Positions 25,603 to 35,200 of a DNA stretch of 64,000 nt are shown here, in pieces (position 1 is the first letter of the stretch; the number at the start of each line of letters is the position of its first letter). The stretch is from Candidatus Saccharibacteria bacterium UBA6040 (GTDB lineage: Bacteria; Patescibacteriota; Saccharimonadia; Saccharimonadales; Saccharimonadaceae): positions 124,001 to 188,000 of the forward strand of contig DIZA01000002.1 of NCBI GenBank assembly GCA_002429245.1, written 5' to 3'. The translations under genes and the position numbers were made by a program. The notes below the pieces were generated by a model, which was not told the origin of the DNA, made no database searches, and was given only the letters and a program-made list of their open reading frames with translations.

Positions 25603-27129
25603 ATGAGCGAACTATCAATTACTGACCTATCAAACGATCTGCGTAATGCGATCGAAAACCTAGATACTAAAAAACAACTCGATGAAGTTGGCGTCATTAC
25701 TCGTATTGGCGATGGCGTGGCGTGGATTCATGGCCTCCGCAGTGCTGGCTACAGTGAGGTTTTGAACATCGAAACTCCTAACGGGATTGTTGAGGCCTTT
25801 GCATTGAACCTTCTTGAAGACGAAATTGGTGCTGTGCTGCTTGGTGATGACGCAGCGGTGAAAGCTGGACAGACTGTTCGCCTCAAAGGAACTGTACTTG
25901 AAGTTCCGGTTGGCCCTGAACTGCTTGGTCGCGTCGTGGACCCACTCGGTCACGCACTTGACGGTGGTCCTGCAATTAAAGCGAAGCAAACTGGCCTTGT
26001 CGAACGTGAAGCAATTGGCGTCATGGGTCGTAAGTCAGTCTTTGAACCTTTGATGACAGGTATTATGGCCATCGATGCGATGTTCCCTATTGGCCGTGGT
26101 CAGCGTGAGCTTATTATTGGTGACCGCCAAACTGGTAAAACAGCCATTGCTATCGACACGATGATTAACCAAGCCAAGCAAAACACTGGTGTCGTTAACG
26201 TCTATGTTGCGATCGGTCAGAAATTCTCAAAGATCGCTCGTCTTGTTGAACGTTTGAAGCAAGAAGGCGTGATGGATCAAACGATTATCGTTGCCACTAG
26301 CCCGTCTGATCCTGCGTCACTCCTCTACCTCGCGCCGTATGCCGCAACTGCTATGGGTGAGTACTTCCGCGACAACTCTCAGCACGCACTGATGATTTAC
26401 GATGACTTGACGAAGCACGCAGTCGCCTATCGTCAAATGTCACTGCTTCTTCGTCGTCCACCAGGACGTGAAGCGTATCCAGGTGACGTCTTCTATCTTC
26501 ACTCTCGCCTTCTTGAGCGATCTGCGAAACTATCCGACGAACTTGGTGGTGGATCTTTGACTGCCCTTCCGATCATCGAAACTCAGGCTGGTGACATTAG
26601 CGCCTACATTCCAACTAACGTGATTTCTATCACCGACGGTCAGATCTTCCTCGAAACAGACTTGTTCTACCAGGGTATTCGTCCAGCGATCTCTGCTGGT
26701 CTGTCTGTGTCTCGTGTTGGTGGTGCAGCCCAAACTGCGGCTGTGAAATCAGTTTCAAGTCACTTGAAGCTCGGCCTTTCTCAGTTCCGCGAACTTGCCA
26801 GCTTTGCGCAATTTGGTTCAGATCTTGACGAAGCGACCAAGAAGCAGATTGATCGTGGACAACGTTTGACTGAACTTTTGAAGCAGCACCAATATAAGCC
26901 TGCCGCGATTTGGGAACAAGTCGCTAGTATTGCCGCGGTGACTAATGGGTTCTTTGACACCGTCTCTGCAGCAAGAATTAAGGATGCACAGTCTGCACTC
27001 CTTACGAAACTATGGGCAGAACACAAAAAGGACATGGAAACCCTTGATAAGGGTGGCAAGCCTGATGACGCGATGAACAAGATTATCGAGACCGCTGCTC
27101 GTTCAGCTGCGAAAGGCTTCACGGGCTAA
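25603..27129 (+). CDS. atpA: ATP synthase F1 subunit alpha
   Basis: The 508-residue non-catalytic nucleotide-binding subunit has a Walker A G-D-R-Q-T-G-K-T-A near residue 171, the R-P-P-G-R-E-A-Y-P-G-D region and the signature P-A-I-S-A-G-L-S-V-S-R-V-G. Length and motifs match full-length bacterial AtpA. An AAAGGAATT Shine-Dalgarno lies upstream. Confidence 0.97.
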   Translation: MSELSITDLSNDLRNAIENLDTKKQLDEVGVITRIGDGVAWIHGLRSAGYSEVLNIETPNGIVEAFALNLLEDEIGAVLLGDDAAVKAGQTVRLKGTVLEVPVGPELLGRVVDPLGHALDGGPAIKAKQTGLVEREAIGVMGRKSVFEPLMTGIMAIDAMFPIGRGQRELIIGDRQTGKTAIAIDTMINQAKQNTGVVNVYVAIGQKFSKIARLVERLKQEGVMDQTIIVATSPSDPASLLYLAPYAATAMGEYFRDNSQHALMIYDDLTKHAVAYRQMSLLLRRPPGREAYPGDVFYLHSRLLERSAKLSDELGGGSLTALPIIETQAGDISAYIPTNVISITDGQIFLETDLFYQGIRPAISAGLSVSRVGGAAQTAAVKSVSSHLKLGLSQFRELASFAQFGSDLDEATKKQIDRGQRLTELLKQHQYKPAAIWEQVASIAAVTNGFFDTVSAARIKDAQSALLTKLWAEHKKDMETLDKGGKPDDAMNKIIETAARSAAKGFTG

Positions 27130-27132
27130 TAC

Positions 27133-28002
27133 ATGGCTGGAACGCAACTATTAAAGTCACGCATTCGAAGCGTGAAAAGTACTCGCCAGATTACCAAGGC
27201 GATGCAGTTGGTTGCAGCCAGTAAAATGCGTCGTGCGCAGGAAGCAACCAAAGCATCTGCGCCGTACACGGAAGCGGCTCGTGAACTACTCGCTGGACTT
27301 GCGACTCGCACATCGGTGAAAAGTCACCCTCTGTTTGCGCAACGTCCCATCAAGAATCGCTTGATGATTGTGATTGCATCTGACAAGGGACTTGCTGGTG
27401 CGTACAATAGCAACATTACGAAAATATATGTCGGTGAGTTAAAAGCTGACGACAAAGCGGGTATTAAAAATAAGACGATCACTGTTGGACGAAAAGCTTC
27501 TCAGCTGGCCGCACGGCTTAAAGATACCGAGGTGATAGGTGCTTACGAAGAACTTCCAGATCAGCCGGATGGCAGCGAGCTACGAGCGATTCTTGATACC
27601 GCTAAAAATCACTTTACGGCTGGCGAAGTCGATGCTGTTGATGTGATCTATACCGACTTCATTAGCAGTATTGCACAGGAAGCAAAAGTTATGCGCGTGC
27701 TTCCCGCTGGATTTGATGACACCCTTCAGCCAACTCCTTCAAACGATGTGACGTACGAGCCAGGAACGGCCGAAGTGCTTGACAGTGTGACCTACCGTCT
27801 TGTTGGTGCGCAGCTATTTCAGGCGTTACTGGATGCACGCGCCAGTGAACACAGCATGCGTATGATTGCGATGAAGAATGCGTCTGACAATGCATCTGAT
27901 TTGATAGACGATTTAACATTAGAAATGAATAAGGCCCGCCAAAGCGCGATTACCCAGGAACTTGCAGAGATTTCCGGCGGCGTTGAGGCATTAAGTGAAT
28001 AA
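27133..28002 (+). CDS. atpG: ATP synthase F1 subunit gamma
   Basis: The 289-residue central shaft protein has the N-terminal coil I-R-S-V-K-S-T-R-Q-I-T-K-A-M, a mid-region D-K-G-L-A-G-A-Y-N, and the C-terminal coil with M-R-M-I-A-M-K-N-A. Full length. It starts 3 nt past the atpA stop; no strong Shine-Dalgarno is visible, so coupling with atpA is likely. Confidence 0.95.
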   Translation: MAGTQLLKSRIRSVKSTRQITKAMQLVAASKMRRAQEATKASAPYTEAARELLAGLATRTSVKSHPLFAQRPIKNRLMIVIASDKGLAGAYNSNITKIYVGELKADDKAGIKNKTITVGRKASQLAARLKDTEVIGAYEELPDQPDGSELRAILDTAKNHFTAGEVDAVDVIYTDFISSIAQEAKVMRVLPAGFDDTLQPTPSNDVTYEPGTAEVLDSVTYRLVGAQLFQALLDARASEHSMRMIAMKNASDNASDLIDDLTLEMNKARQSAITQELAEISGGVEALSE

Positions 28003-28012
28003 GGAGAAAATA

Positions 28013-29392
28013 ATGGCTAAGAATACAGGAAAAATTATACAAATCGTTGGAGTCGTCGTTGACGTCCAGTTTGCAGGTGAACTACCTGCAATCAACGATG
28101 CACTTATTATCAACAGCGACAAACGAAAGATGACCTTTGAGGTTGCTCAACACCTTAGCGAAAATACGGTTCGTGCGATCGCACTTTCAAGTACTGACGG
28201 ACTTCGTCGTGGTGACGACGTCATCGCAACGGGTGCGCCAATCAGTGTTCCTGTTGGTGACATGACACAAGGACGTATGTTCAACGTGATCGGCGAAGTG
28301 ATCGATGGTCAGCCAGCCCTCGTGAACCCGACACTTGCTTCTATTCACCGCCAAGCTCCTTCTCTTGACGAACAAGCCAACAAATCTGAAGTCCTCGAAA
28401 CAGGCATTAAAGTTGTTGACCTTATCGCCCCACTAATTAAGGGTGGTAAAGCCGGCCTCTTCGCCGGTGCAGGGGTTGGTAAGACCGTCCTTATCACCGA
28501 GCTAATTAATAACATCGCCAAGTTCCACAGCGGTAACTCTGTCTTTGCCGGTGTTGGTGAGCGTACTCGTGAAGGTAACGACCTTTACTACGAAATGAAA
28601 GAAGCGGGCGTCCTTGAAAAGACCAGCCTTGTCTTTGGTCAGATGAATGAACCACCTGGAGCTCGTCTTCGCGTGGCGCTTTCTGGACTTGCGATGGCAG
28701 AAGCCTTCCGTGACGATGGAAAAGATGTCCTTCTGTTTATCGATAACATCTTCCGATTTACTCAAGCCGGTGCAGAAGTTTCTGCCCTTCTCGGTCGTCT
28801 TCCTTCAGCCGTGGGATATCAACCAAACCTCCAAGAGGAAATGGGTGAACTTCAAGAACGTATTACATCAACGAAAAAAGGTTCAATTACCTCTGTCCAA
28901 GCAGTCTTCGTGCCAGCGGACGACCTTACTGACCCAGCACCTGCTGCAACCTTCGCCCACCTTGATGCGACGATCGTTATGAACCGTGCGCTAACGGAAA
29001 TTGGTATCTACCCTGCTGTTGACGTCCTAGCTTCAAGCTCAACTAGCCTTGATCCAGAAATTGTTGGTGAGGAACACTACCGTGTCGCTCGTGAAGTACA
29101 GCGTGTCCTGCAACAGTACAAGGAACTTCAGGACATCATCGCTATTCTTGGTATGGAAGAACTTTCTGACGATCAAAAGCAAACTGTTGCTCGTGCTCGT
29201 CGTGTGCAACGCTACCTCTCACAACCGTTCTTTGTTGCTGAAAAATACACCGGTAATAAGGGTCAGTACATCAAGATCGAAGACACTATTCGTGACTTTA
29301 GCGACATCCTTGCGGGTAAATACGACGAACAGCCAGAAGAATGGTTCTACATGGCTGCTGGCCCATTGTCTGAAAAGGCAAAGAAAGTTTAG
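28013..29392 (+). CDS. atpD: ATP synthase F1 subunit beta (catalytic)
   Basis: The 459-residue catalytic subunit has a Walker A G-A-G-V-G-K-T near residue 150, followed by the G-E-R-T-R-E-G-N-D catalytic Glu region and the D-N-I-F-R-F-T-Q-A-G motif. Start chosen at ATG 28013, because AAGGAG lies 6 nt upstream. A GTG at 27995 in frame overlaps atpG and is less likely. Confidence 0.97.
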   Translation: MAKNTGKIIQIVGVVVDVQFAGELPAINDALIINSDKRKMTFEVAQHLSENTVRAIALSSTDGLRRGDDVIATGAPISVPVGDMTQGRMFNVIGEVIDGQPALVNPTLASIHRQAPSLDEQANKSEVLETGIKVVDLIAPLIKGGKAGLFAGAGVGKTVLITELINNIAKFHSGNSVFAGVGERTREGNDLYYEMKEAGVLEKTSLVFGQMNEPPGARLRVALSGLAMAEAFRDDGKDVLLFIDNIFRFTQAGAEVSALLGRLPSAVGYQPNLQEEMGELQERITSTKKGSITSVQAVFVPADDLTDPAPAATFAHLDATIVMNRALTEIGIYPAVDVLASSSTSLDPEIVGEEHYRVAREVQRVLQQYKELQDIIAILGMEELSDDQKQTVARARRVQRYLSQPFFVAEKYTGNKGQYIKIEDTIRDFSDILAGKYDEQPEEWFYMAAGPLSEKAKKV

Positions 29393-29395
29393 TCA

Positions 29396-29818
29396 ATGCA
29401 TTTGCAACTGATTACCCTAACTGGCATCGCGATCGATCAAGAGATCTACGAAATCAGTGCGCCAACTGCCGCTGGTCCTATTAGTGTATTCCCGGGACAT
29501 GAACCACTTGTTTCAGTGGCCATTCCTGGTGCACTTGCCGTTCGTTACAAAAAAGGTGATCCTGACGATGCTCGCGAGTTCTTTGCGATCAGTGGTGGTG
29601 TGATTGAAGTGAATCAAACAGCCGTTCGTGTTCTGGTTGATGAAGCTGATCACGGTGATGATATTATTGAAGCTGAATCTCAGGCGGCACTTGATCGTGC
29701 GCTGACGCTAAAAGCCGAAGCCAAGAACCAGGTTGATATTGATCACGCCAAAGAACTTATTGATCGTCACACGGTTCGATTACAAGTTGCTGGTTTACGT
29801 CGACACAAACGACGGTAG
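29396..29818 (+). CDS. atpC: ATP synthase F1 subunit epsilon
   Basis: The 140-residue protein shows the N-terminal beta sandwich with S-A-P-T-A-A-G-P-I-S-V-F-P-G-H-E-P-L and a C-terminal helical hairpin rich in Ala/Glu/Arg. It can brake ATP hydrolysis. It starts 3 nt past the atpD stop and ends the operon. A weak stem at 29832-29864 (ACTCACC/GGTGAGT) may end transcription. Confidence 0.94.
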   Translation: MHLQLITLTGIAIDQEIYEISAPTAAGPISVFPGHEPLVSVAIPGALAVRYKKGDPDDAREFFAISGGVIEVNQTAVRVLVDEADHGDDIIEAESQAALDRALTLKAEAKNQVDIDHAKELIDRHTVRLQVAGLRRHKRR

Positions 29819-29913
29819 TGATTATGGTTGCACTCACCCCTTAAGCGTCGTACTATCGGTGAGTATGTCGTAACTGCGATATATCACAGCAAAGACCCCT
29901 GAAGGGGGTGGAT

Positions 29914-30582
29914 ATGAAGTTCAAGAAGAACCTGAACTGGTTCCTTCGCACTGGCACGCTTGGGCTGTACGCTCGAAAGCGTTGGCCGACGAAAGTCGTT
30001 GGGCGCGACCAAATTCCTAATGAGGCGTACGTGCTCGTTGTTGGACCGCACAAGACTGGAAAAGAGACGGTGATCGTCCCTGCGCATCTGCAGGAGTACG
30101 AGTACCACATCATGGCGAAGGCCTCGCTGTTCGCGATTCCAGTCTTTGGCTGGATCTTTACGAAGGCTGGAGGAATTCCGGTTTTTCGTAAAGACGGACG
30201 CGCTGCCGATGTCATCGGTCCGTCGGTCGAGGAGCTTAGAAAGGGATTCCCCATTCTGATCTTCCCCGAGTCGACGCGGTTCTACGACCCTGCACTACAT
30301 AGGGGTAAAGCCGGCGCGGTGCGAATCGCGCTACTGGCCAACTCGCTGATCGTGTTGGCGGGGCTTCGCGGAATGATGAATACTGCGCCTGACGCGGAGC
30401 GGTCGATTCATCTTGGTGTGTTCGATCCGCGAGCCGAGCTCGAGAAGATTCGGCAGACGAGAACTGAGAAGTTGTCGGATGCGGAAGGCGCTCGCCTCGT
30501 GACCGATGTCATGATGGAACAGCTCGCCGAGCTGGCGAACACTGTCTACGACAACCAGGACGAGCGGGACGACCGGGCGTGA
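29914..30582 (+). CDS. PlsC-like phospholipid acyltransferase (GC-rich, inserted)
   Basis: The 222-residue protein resembles 1-acylglycerol-3-phosphate acyltransferases. It has the acceptor motif G-G-I-P-V-F-R-K-D-G and an F-P-E-S-T-R motif (usually FPEGTR). The catalytic H-x4-D motif appears as H-K-T-G-K-E, so Asp is replaced by Glu, which may affect activity. AAGGGGG lies 5 nt before the ATG at 29914; a GTG two codons upstream is possible. Codon use is much more GC-rich than the ATP synthase genes. A strong hairpin overlaps its stop codon, and a 17-bp inverted repeat flanks the whole unit. Confidence 0.78.
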   Translation: MKFKKNLNWFLRTGTLGLYARKRWPTKVVGRDQIPNEAYVLVVGPHKTGKETVIVPAHLQEYEYHIMAKASLFAIPVFGWIFTKAGGIPVFRKDGRAADVIGPSVEELRKGFPILIFPESTRFYDPALHRGKAGAVRIALLANSLIVLAGLRGMMNTAPDAERSIHLGVFDPRAELEKIRQTRTEKLSDAEGARLVTDVMMEQLAELANTVYDNQDERDDRA

Positions 30583-30604
30583 TGCCCGTGTTGTCCCGCT
30601 CGTC
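30559..30604 (+). terminator. Very stable hairpin overlapping the PlsC-like stop codon
   Basis: A perfect 12-bp stem GACGAGCGGGAC / GTCCCGCTCGTC (30559-30570 with 30593-30604) encloses a second stem CGGGC/GCCCG. The TGA stop lies inside. No U-tract follows, so it may be a processing or stabilising end rather than an intrinsic terminator. Confidence 0.65.
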
Positions 30605-30629
30605 GGGTTCGCACTTCAAGGGTCTTTGC

Positions 30630-31577
30630 TTATTTCCCTAGTAATTCACGCACCTCATCGGTGCTTTTTGTATGCATCATTTTCTCGCGAAGCTCGGATG
30701 CTCCGTCAAAGTTCCGCACATAGATCTTAAAGAATCGTTTCAAAGGATCGAATTTCCGTGGCTCTAATTCGGCTGAATACTTATCAAATAAATCTAGTTG
30801 CATATTCAGAAGGCCGATCAATTCTTCACGTGTCCGTTCTTTTTTTTCTTTCGCAAAGGCAAAAGGATCACTAAAGACACCGCGGCCAATCATGACGCCA
30901 TCAATGCCGTATCCTTTAACCAGCTCAATGCCGTGTTCGCGATCACGAATATCGCCGTTAATCGTCAGTAACGTCTGTGGCGCAATCTCGTCACGCAGTT
31001 TTTTAATGTCATGAATCAGTTCGAAGTGCGCCGGGACTTTGCTCATCTCTTTTCGAGTTCGTAAGTGAATCGTGAGGTTCACGACGTCCTGTTTCAGAAT
31101 ATGAGTCAGCCATGCGGTCCACTCTTCTGTCTTCAGATCACCCAGGCGAGTCTTTACACTGACAGGTAGGCCAGATTTCTTGGCAGCCGCTATCAGCTCT
31201 GCAGCGCGCTCTGGATCACGAATAAGGCCACTTCCCGCCCCCGTCTTGATGACATCCTTGGCAGGACAGCCCATATTAATATCGATACCCGCAAATCCTT
31301 GTTCGGCGAGCCCATTTGCCATAAATTCGAAGTATTCAGGACTCGTTCCCCAAATTTGGGCGACCATTGGGTGCTCGTCGTCAGTAAAGGCCAAGCGACC
31401 ACGAGTACTGGCGCGGCCTTTTTCGCTAAAATAACTGGCTGCATTCGCGAATTCGGTAAAGTAGACATCCGGTCCACCGGCTGCCTCGACGACATGACGA
31501 AAAACGACGTCGGTGACGGCTTCCATAGGAGCCAAGATGAAGAATGGTTTTGGGAGGTCTTGCCAGAAGTTTTTCAT
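30630..31577 (-). CDS. dus: tRNA-dihydrouridine synthase
   Basis: The 315-residue FMN enzyme reduces uridines in tRNA. It has L-A-P-M-E-A-V-T-D near residue 15, the catalytic C104 in N-M-G-C-P-A-K, then S-V-K-T-R-L-G and I-N-G-D-I and an M-I-G-R-G flavin-phosphate site. Single-copy Dus proteins of CPR genomes fall in a DusB-like group, but the exact target cannot be read here. The -10 (GATAAT) lies 10 nt before the ATG. Confidence 0.94.
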   Translation of the reverse strand: MKNFWQDLPKPFFILAPMEAVTDVVFRHVVEAAGGPDVYFTEFANAASYFSEKGRASTRGRLAFTDDEHPMVAQIWGTSPEYFEFMANGLAEQGFAGIDINMGCPAKDVIKTGAGSGLIRDPERAAELIAAAKKSGLPVSVKTRLGDLKTEEWTAWLTHILKQDVVNLTIHLRTRKEMSKVPAHFELIHDIKKLRDEIAPQTLLTINGDIRDREHGIELVKGYGIDGVMIGRGVFSDPFAFAKEKKERTREELIGLLNMQLDLFDKYSAELEPRKFDPLKRFFKIYVRNFDGASELREKMMHTKSTDEVRELLGK

Positions 31578-31617
31578 TGCGGTGCTTATTATCTCATGCG
31601 TGTCTTTAAATCAAAAA

Positions 31618-31658
31618 CGCTCAATCTACTCATAAACGAGTTATGGGTAGGTTGAGCG
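31618..31658 (-). terminator. 18-bp terminator of the Cys-rich mini-gene
   Basis: Bases 31618-31635 pair with 31641-31658 along 18 bp (two G-U pairs) around a 5-nt loop. On the minus strand it is followed by TTTTTGATTT. It is one of the strongest intrinsic terminators in the window. Confidence 0.88.
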
Positions 31659-32131
31659 GACAGAGATAGTGATTTTTTGCCCCATCCACTCGTGCCTTTC
31701 AGCCTCTGGGTCGCTTGTCGCAACCCGGGAGATGATCGGTCGGCTCACCTGCAGAAGACAGTTTGAGGCTGCACTTGCTACAGTTGAGCTTCTTGCCTGG
31801 GGAGAATGTGTCTCCGTGAGGCATGTTCGGGCAACAGCCCTTGCAGTGTTTCGTGCCGGCCGTGCTCGATGTATCGGCAGCGGGTGCCATGTGATCAACT
31901 CCTAAGGTTGGTCGTTGTTGGATGGATGGACGCTTTGGGCGGCCCCGCCCCTACCACACACTTGGGAAGCCGCCCCCGCAGTACTCTGCAAGTTCGGTTG
32001 AAGTGTGTTATTCGATCGATCAGGAAACAGATGGGTCAGGACATCTGACATCTGACTGAAAGGGAGGGACGGGACCACAGTTCCGGAGGGCATCGCGCGC
32101 CAGCTGCCGGAACTATTTCACTATCTCTGTC
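31659..32131. repeat. Perfect 14-bp inverted repeat enclosing a GC-rich mini-gene
   Basis: GACAGAGATAGTGA at 31659-31672 is the exact reverse complement of 32118-32131. Base composition rises sharply between the two arms. In the minus-strand transcript the arms lie near the 5' and 3' ends and could pair. Confidence 0.8.
31699..31890 (-). CDS. Cys-rich 63-residue protein, possible zinc-binding
   Basis: Not recognised. The protein carries six Cys: C-K-G-C-C-P near residues 16-20, C-S-K-C near 38-41, and one near the C-terminus (P-G-C-D). Two CxxC-like knuckles suggest a small zinc ribbon or another metal-binding fold. AGGAG stands 8 nt before the ATG. It has a near-consensus promoter about 270 nt upstream and an 18-bp terminator downstream, so it is a complete single-gene unit. 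GC-rich codons differ from the neighbouring dus and helicase genes. Confidence 0.68.
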   Translation of the reverse strand: MAPAADTSSTAGTKHCKGCCPNMPHGDTFSPGKKLNCSKCSLKLSSAGEPTDHLPGCDKRPRG

Positions 32132-32160
32132 AATGTCTCACGTCCTCACCCAGTGCTAAT
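31891..32160 (-). other. Long GC-rich 5' leader of the Cys-rich gene (possible structured RNA)
   Basis: About 270 nt between promoter and ATG hold no convincing gene. Several stems are visible, including GTTCCGG/CCGGAAC near 32080-32113 and GGGCGGC/GCCGCCC near 31938-31976. It does not match tmRNA, RNase P or SRP RNA motifs that I know. A metal- or metabolite-sensing leader is possible. Confidence 0.4.
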
Positions 32161-32164
32161 ACTT

Positions 32165-32194
32165 ATTATAGCACTTTTTACCCCTTAGAGTCAA
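32165..32194 (-). promoter_or_regulatory. Near-consensus promoter of the Cys-rich unit
   Basis: TTGACT (32194-32189), an 18-nt spacer and TATAAT (32170-32165, extended TGC) on the minus strand. Confidence 0.7.
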
Positions 32195-32210
32195 TACCCT
32201 CAAAGGGGTA

Positions 32211-35200
32211 TTAGATACGATCGTCAAGCAAGTCCTGCTCGAAATCGAGAAGCCCGCGATAGGTCGGTTCGTAGCTTGAGGTATCTGGCAGATCGAGTGC
32301 AATAATATGCTTCCAGACTTTACCGATGAGTTCCGCAAAACGGGCCAGTTCTTCCTTATCGAACGCCATATCAAGGGTGCTAATTTCATTCGAACGGTTT
32401 GGTTCGATGAACTCAAGCCGCCCTTCGGTAACCGTGTAGTTGCTATAATCGCGGGATCGTTCGACAAGAAGTTTGTAGAACAGCAGTTGTTGGCGATACT
32501 TGTGGAGTTTAATCTTGTCGTATTCGGTAGTTGTCTTCCAGCTGGCGACCGCTTTCCCTGTTTTGTAATCAGTGACGATCATCGTTTTTTCTGACTTGTC
32601 GATATCAGCGACGTCGATCATACCTGTTAAATGTGCGTCATCAAGGTAGACTTCTTGGCTGGAAAAGTTGAGCTCGGTCTTTTGCGTATTCGTAAATGTA
32701 TCGTATTTTTGCGAGAGGAATACTTGTAGTTGCTCACTTCCCTTTTGGTGATAGGTTGCATAATCAAGCGGATTCAAGCGTTCATTTGTCAGGTTTGTTT
32801 CGAAATCGTGAAGGATATCTTCAAGCGGTTTTTTCTCACCCGTTGCGACGACGTGAATGTGCGCTTGCTGTAATGTCGCGTGAATAGCGGTTCCATATGA
32901 TGCAGCTGGCGATTTGGTCGACGGGAAATGCAAAAGATTGCCCAGCAAGAACATCTGAGGCCCGCCATGCGTGACATCAAGGAAATTGTTCAAATGTGTC
33001 GCACTGAGCTTGTAATTCTCGAGAGACGGCTTTAAAAGCTCGATAAGGTCGGCTGTTGGCGTGGTGAGTGGTTCGTACCAGGCAAGTTCAGCGGATACGA
33101 CACGGTCGGCCTCATTTGATGGTGCAATCGAAATTGGTTCAAGGTCAGCGTCACTAAGGAAACTAGCGATAAGTGTTTGCTTGTCCTTATCGTCTGATGC
33201 GCTAAAACTAATGCGAAGTTTTGTTTTGGCACGAGTCATCGCAACGTAGAAGAGACGTAATCTTTCATCGGCAGAATCACCCGCATTGGCCAGTGGAAGA
33301 TTTTCGGGATAACCAATGTTGCGACTCATGCCCCTGGCCTTTTCGCCCCAGATATTATCCACGCTATTGAAGATATAGACGGTTTCGAATTCCAGCCCCT
33401 TCGACTTGTGGGCAGTCATCAGATTGACGGCGACTGATTGTGTATCAGCAAGGTGCGAGACGGACAGCGTCGTGCCGATGCGACGATGCAGCTCAACAAA
33501 GCCGAGGTACGATTCGACGGTTAGAGTGTCTTTATTGTGGTATTCGCGTAGTTTTGAACGGATGGTTCGCAGTGCGGCGAGAAAGTCCAAATACTCAGAA
33601 GGATTCTCATCCAGTCGTTCTTGGCCAAAGAAATATTCGTAGAAAGGACTATTTTTTGCCGGCACGACAGTGTCTTCAACTTTGCCAATCATACGATCGA
33701 TCATTGGTTCAAGTGGCGTGTACTGCGATAGTGCCGCCAGTTCGATCAACCAACTATGGATATCGAGGAAACGTGGCGTTGTCGCCATGATGTCTAGCCA
33801 ATGTTTACGTGCAGTATAGGCGTCGGTGCTGAGTTGCCATAGTTCAATTGGGCTAATTTTCCATGCAGGATGTGCCAATAGCTCCGGGAGCAATGAGTTT
33901 GCAAGATCGTGCTGACCTTTTCCAAGCGCAACGATCACTCGACTGAGTTGTTCGATAACAATGATCGGTGGTTGATCCAAAACGTTTTCTTGACGTTCGT
34001 AGTTAACGGCAATGCCCGAGCGGTAGAAATATGGTAATAAGTTTTGAATTTCTTTATGTTGACGAGTTAAGACGACGATATCATTTGGCGAGACGCCACT
34101 TTTGATTTCTGTTGCAATACTATCAACGATCCAGTGTCGCTCGTGATCGATTGACTCGGCTTTGTACAGCTCGACTTCACCCGAAATACCCTTGTTGCCT
34201 GTGAGCTGTTTATTAATATCTTCGTATATACTTTCAAGGCGATCGTTGCCTTGCACGATGACTGAACGAGCCCTAGAAATCACGTCGTCACCTGATCGAT
34301 AATTATCAGTCAGGACGACGCGTTGCACGGCTGGATACGATTCTTGGAACTCGAGGATGTTACTGATATCAGCGCCCTGAAAACTATAGATCGCTTGGTC
34401 GTCGTCACCAACTACCATTAAGTTTGGCTTGCCTTCATTCACTGGGTTTGACGTCAAACTGTGAAGAATACGGGTCTGCGCCAAGTTGGTATCTTGGAAT
34501 TCGTCGACCATGATGTACAGATATTTTTCTTGTAAGTTAAATCGCAAATCATCGTGGACTTCCATCGCATGTACGACTTGCAAGATCATATCATCGTAAT
34601 CAAAGAGGCCTTCTTGTTCCATGTGGCTGAGGTATTCAAAATAAATGTAGGCAAGCGCGCGTAGTTTCACCAACTGTGCGCGGGATTTAAAAATGTAGTC
34701 GCCTTTTTCATTTTTTACAAACCATTTCTTTTTCCATGCAGTGATAGGCTTCGTCGGGTGATCATTTGCTGCCTGTTCGAGAGTGATCGACAGTGCGTCT
34801 GTAATAACTCGAATCAGTGGCAAAACTTCAAATAACGTTGCTGCTTCGTCGGCTCGTTTTTGTAGTTCGGGCATCACCGTGCCAAGTTTTTCGTGTGTCG
34901 TTTTACTGACGGTACCGACGATGTGCGGAACAATCAAGCGCTCTGCATAATCAATTGCGGCTTCACTTTCGTCAAGAATCGCGAGGAGCTCGTCGCTTGT
35001 TAAACCACTTCGTTTTAGTTCTGAGATAACTCGGGCTGCATCAGCTTGGTGAGTGTATTCGCCGTTCATCGTACTAGCAAGCGGGTTCTTGTATTCAAGG
35101 CTATCAAAAATAGCGCGCAGAATTTCGTAACGGTTGACATCATCGGCTGGCTGGAACAGTGCACCACGATAAAAGAATTCGCGGTTTTGATTAATCGTTT

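Larger units (their letters stand above)
29888..30630. repeat. Imperfect 17-bp inverted repeat enclosing the PlsC-like gene
   Basis: AGCAAAGACCCCTGAAG at 29888-29904 is the reverse complement of 30614-30630 with one mismatch. The left arm touches the Shine-Dalgarno of the enclosed gene; the right arm ends at the dus stop codon. It could mark the ends of an inserted cassette or allow 5'-3' pairing within the mRNA. Confidence 0.75.

Noticed and set aside
31641..31898. 85-residue minus-strand frame overlapping the Cys-rich gene
   Set aside because: Its sequence is a low-complexity shadow and it runs into the terminator; the AGGAG site fits the 63-residue frame instead.
31902..32093. Minus-strand 63-residue frame upstream of the Cys-rich gene
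   Set aside because: No ribosome binding site, unconvincing composition, and it lies in the GC-rich leader where long chance frames are expected.
31891..32160. tmRNA, RNase P RNA or SRP RNA
   Set aside because: None of the conserved core motifs of these RNAs could be found in the leader.
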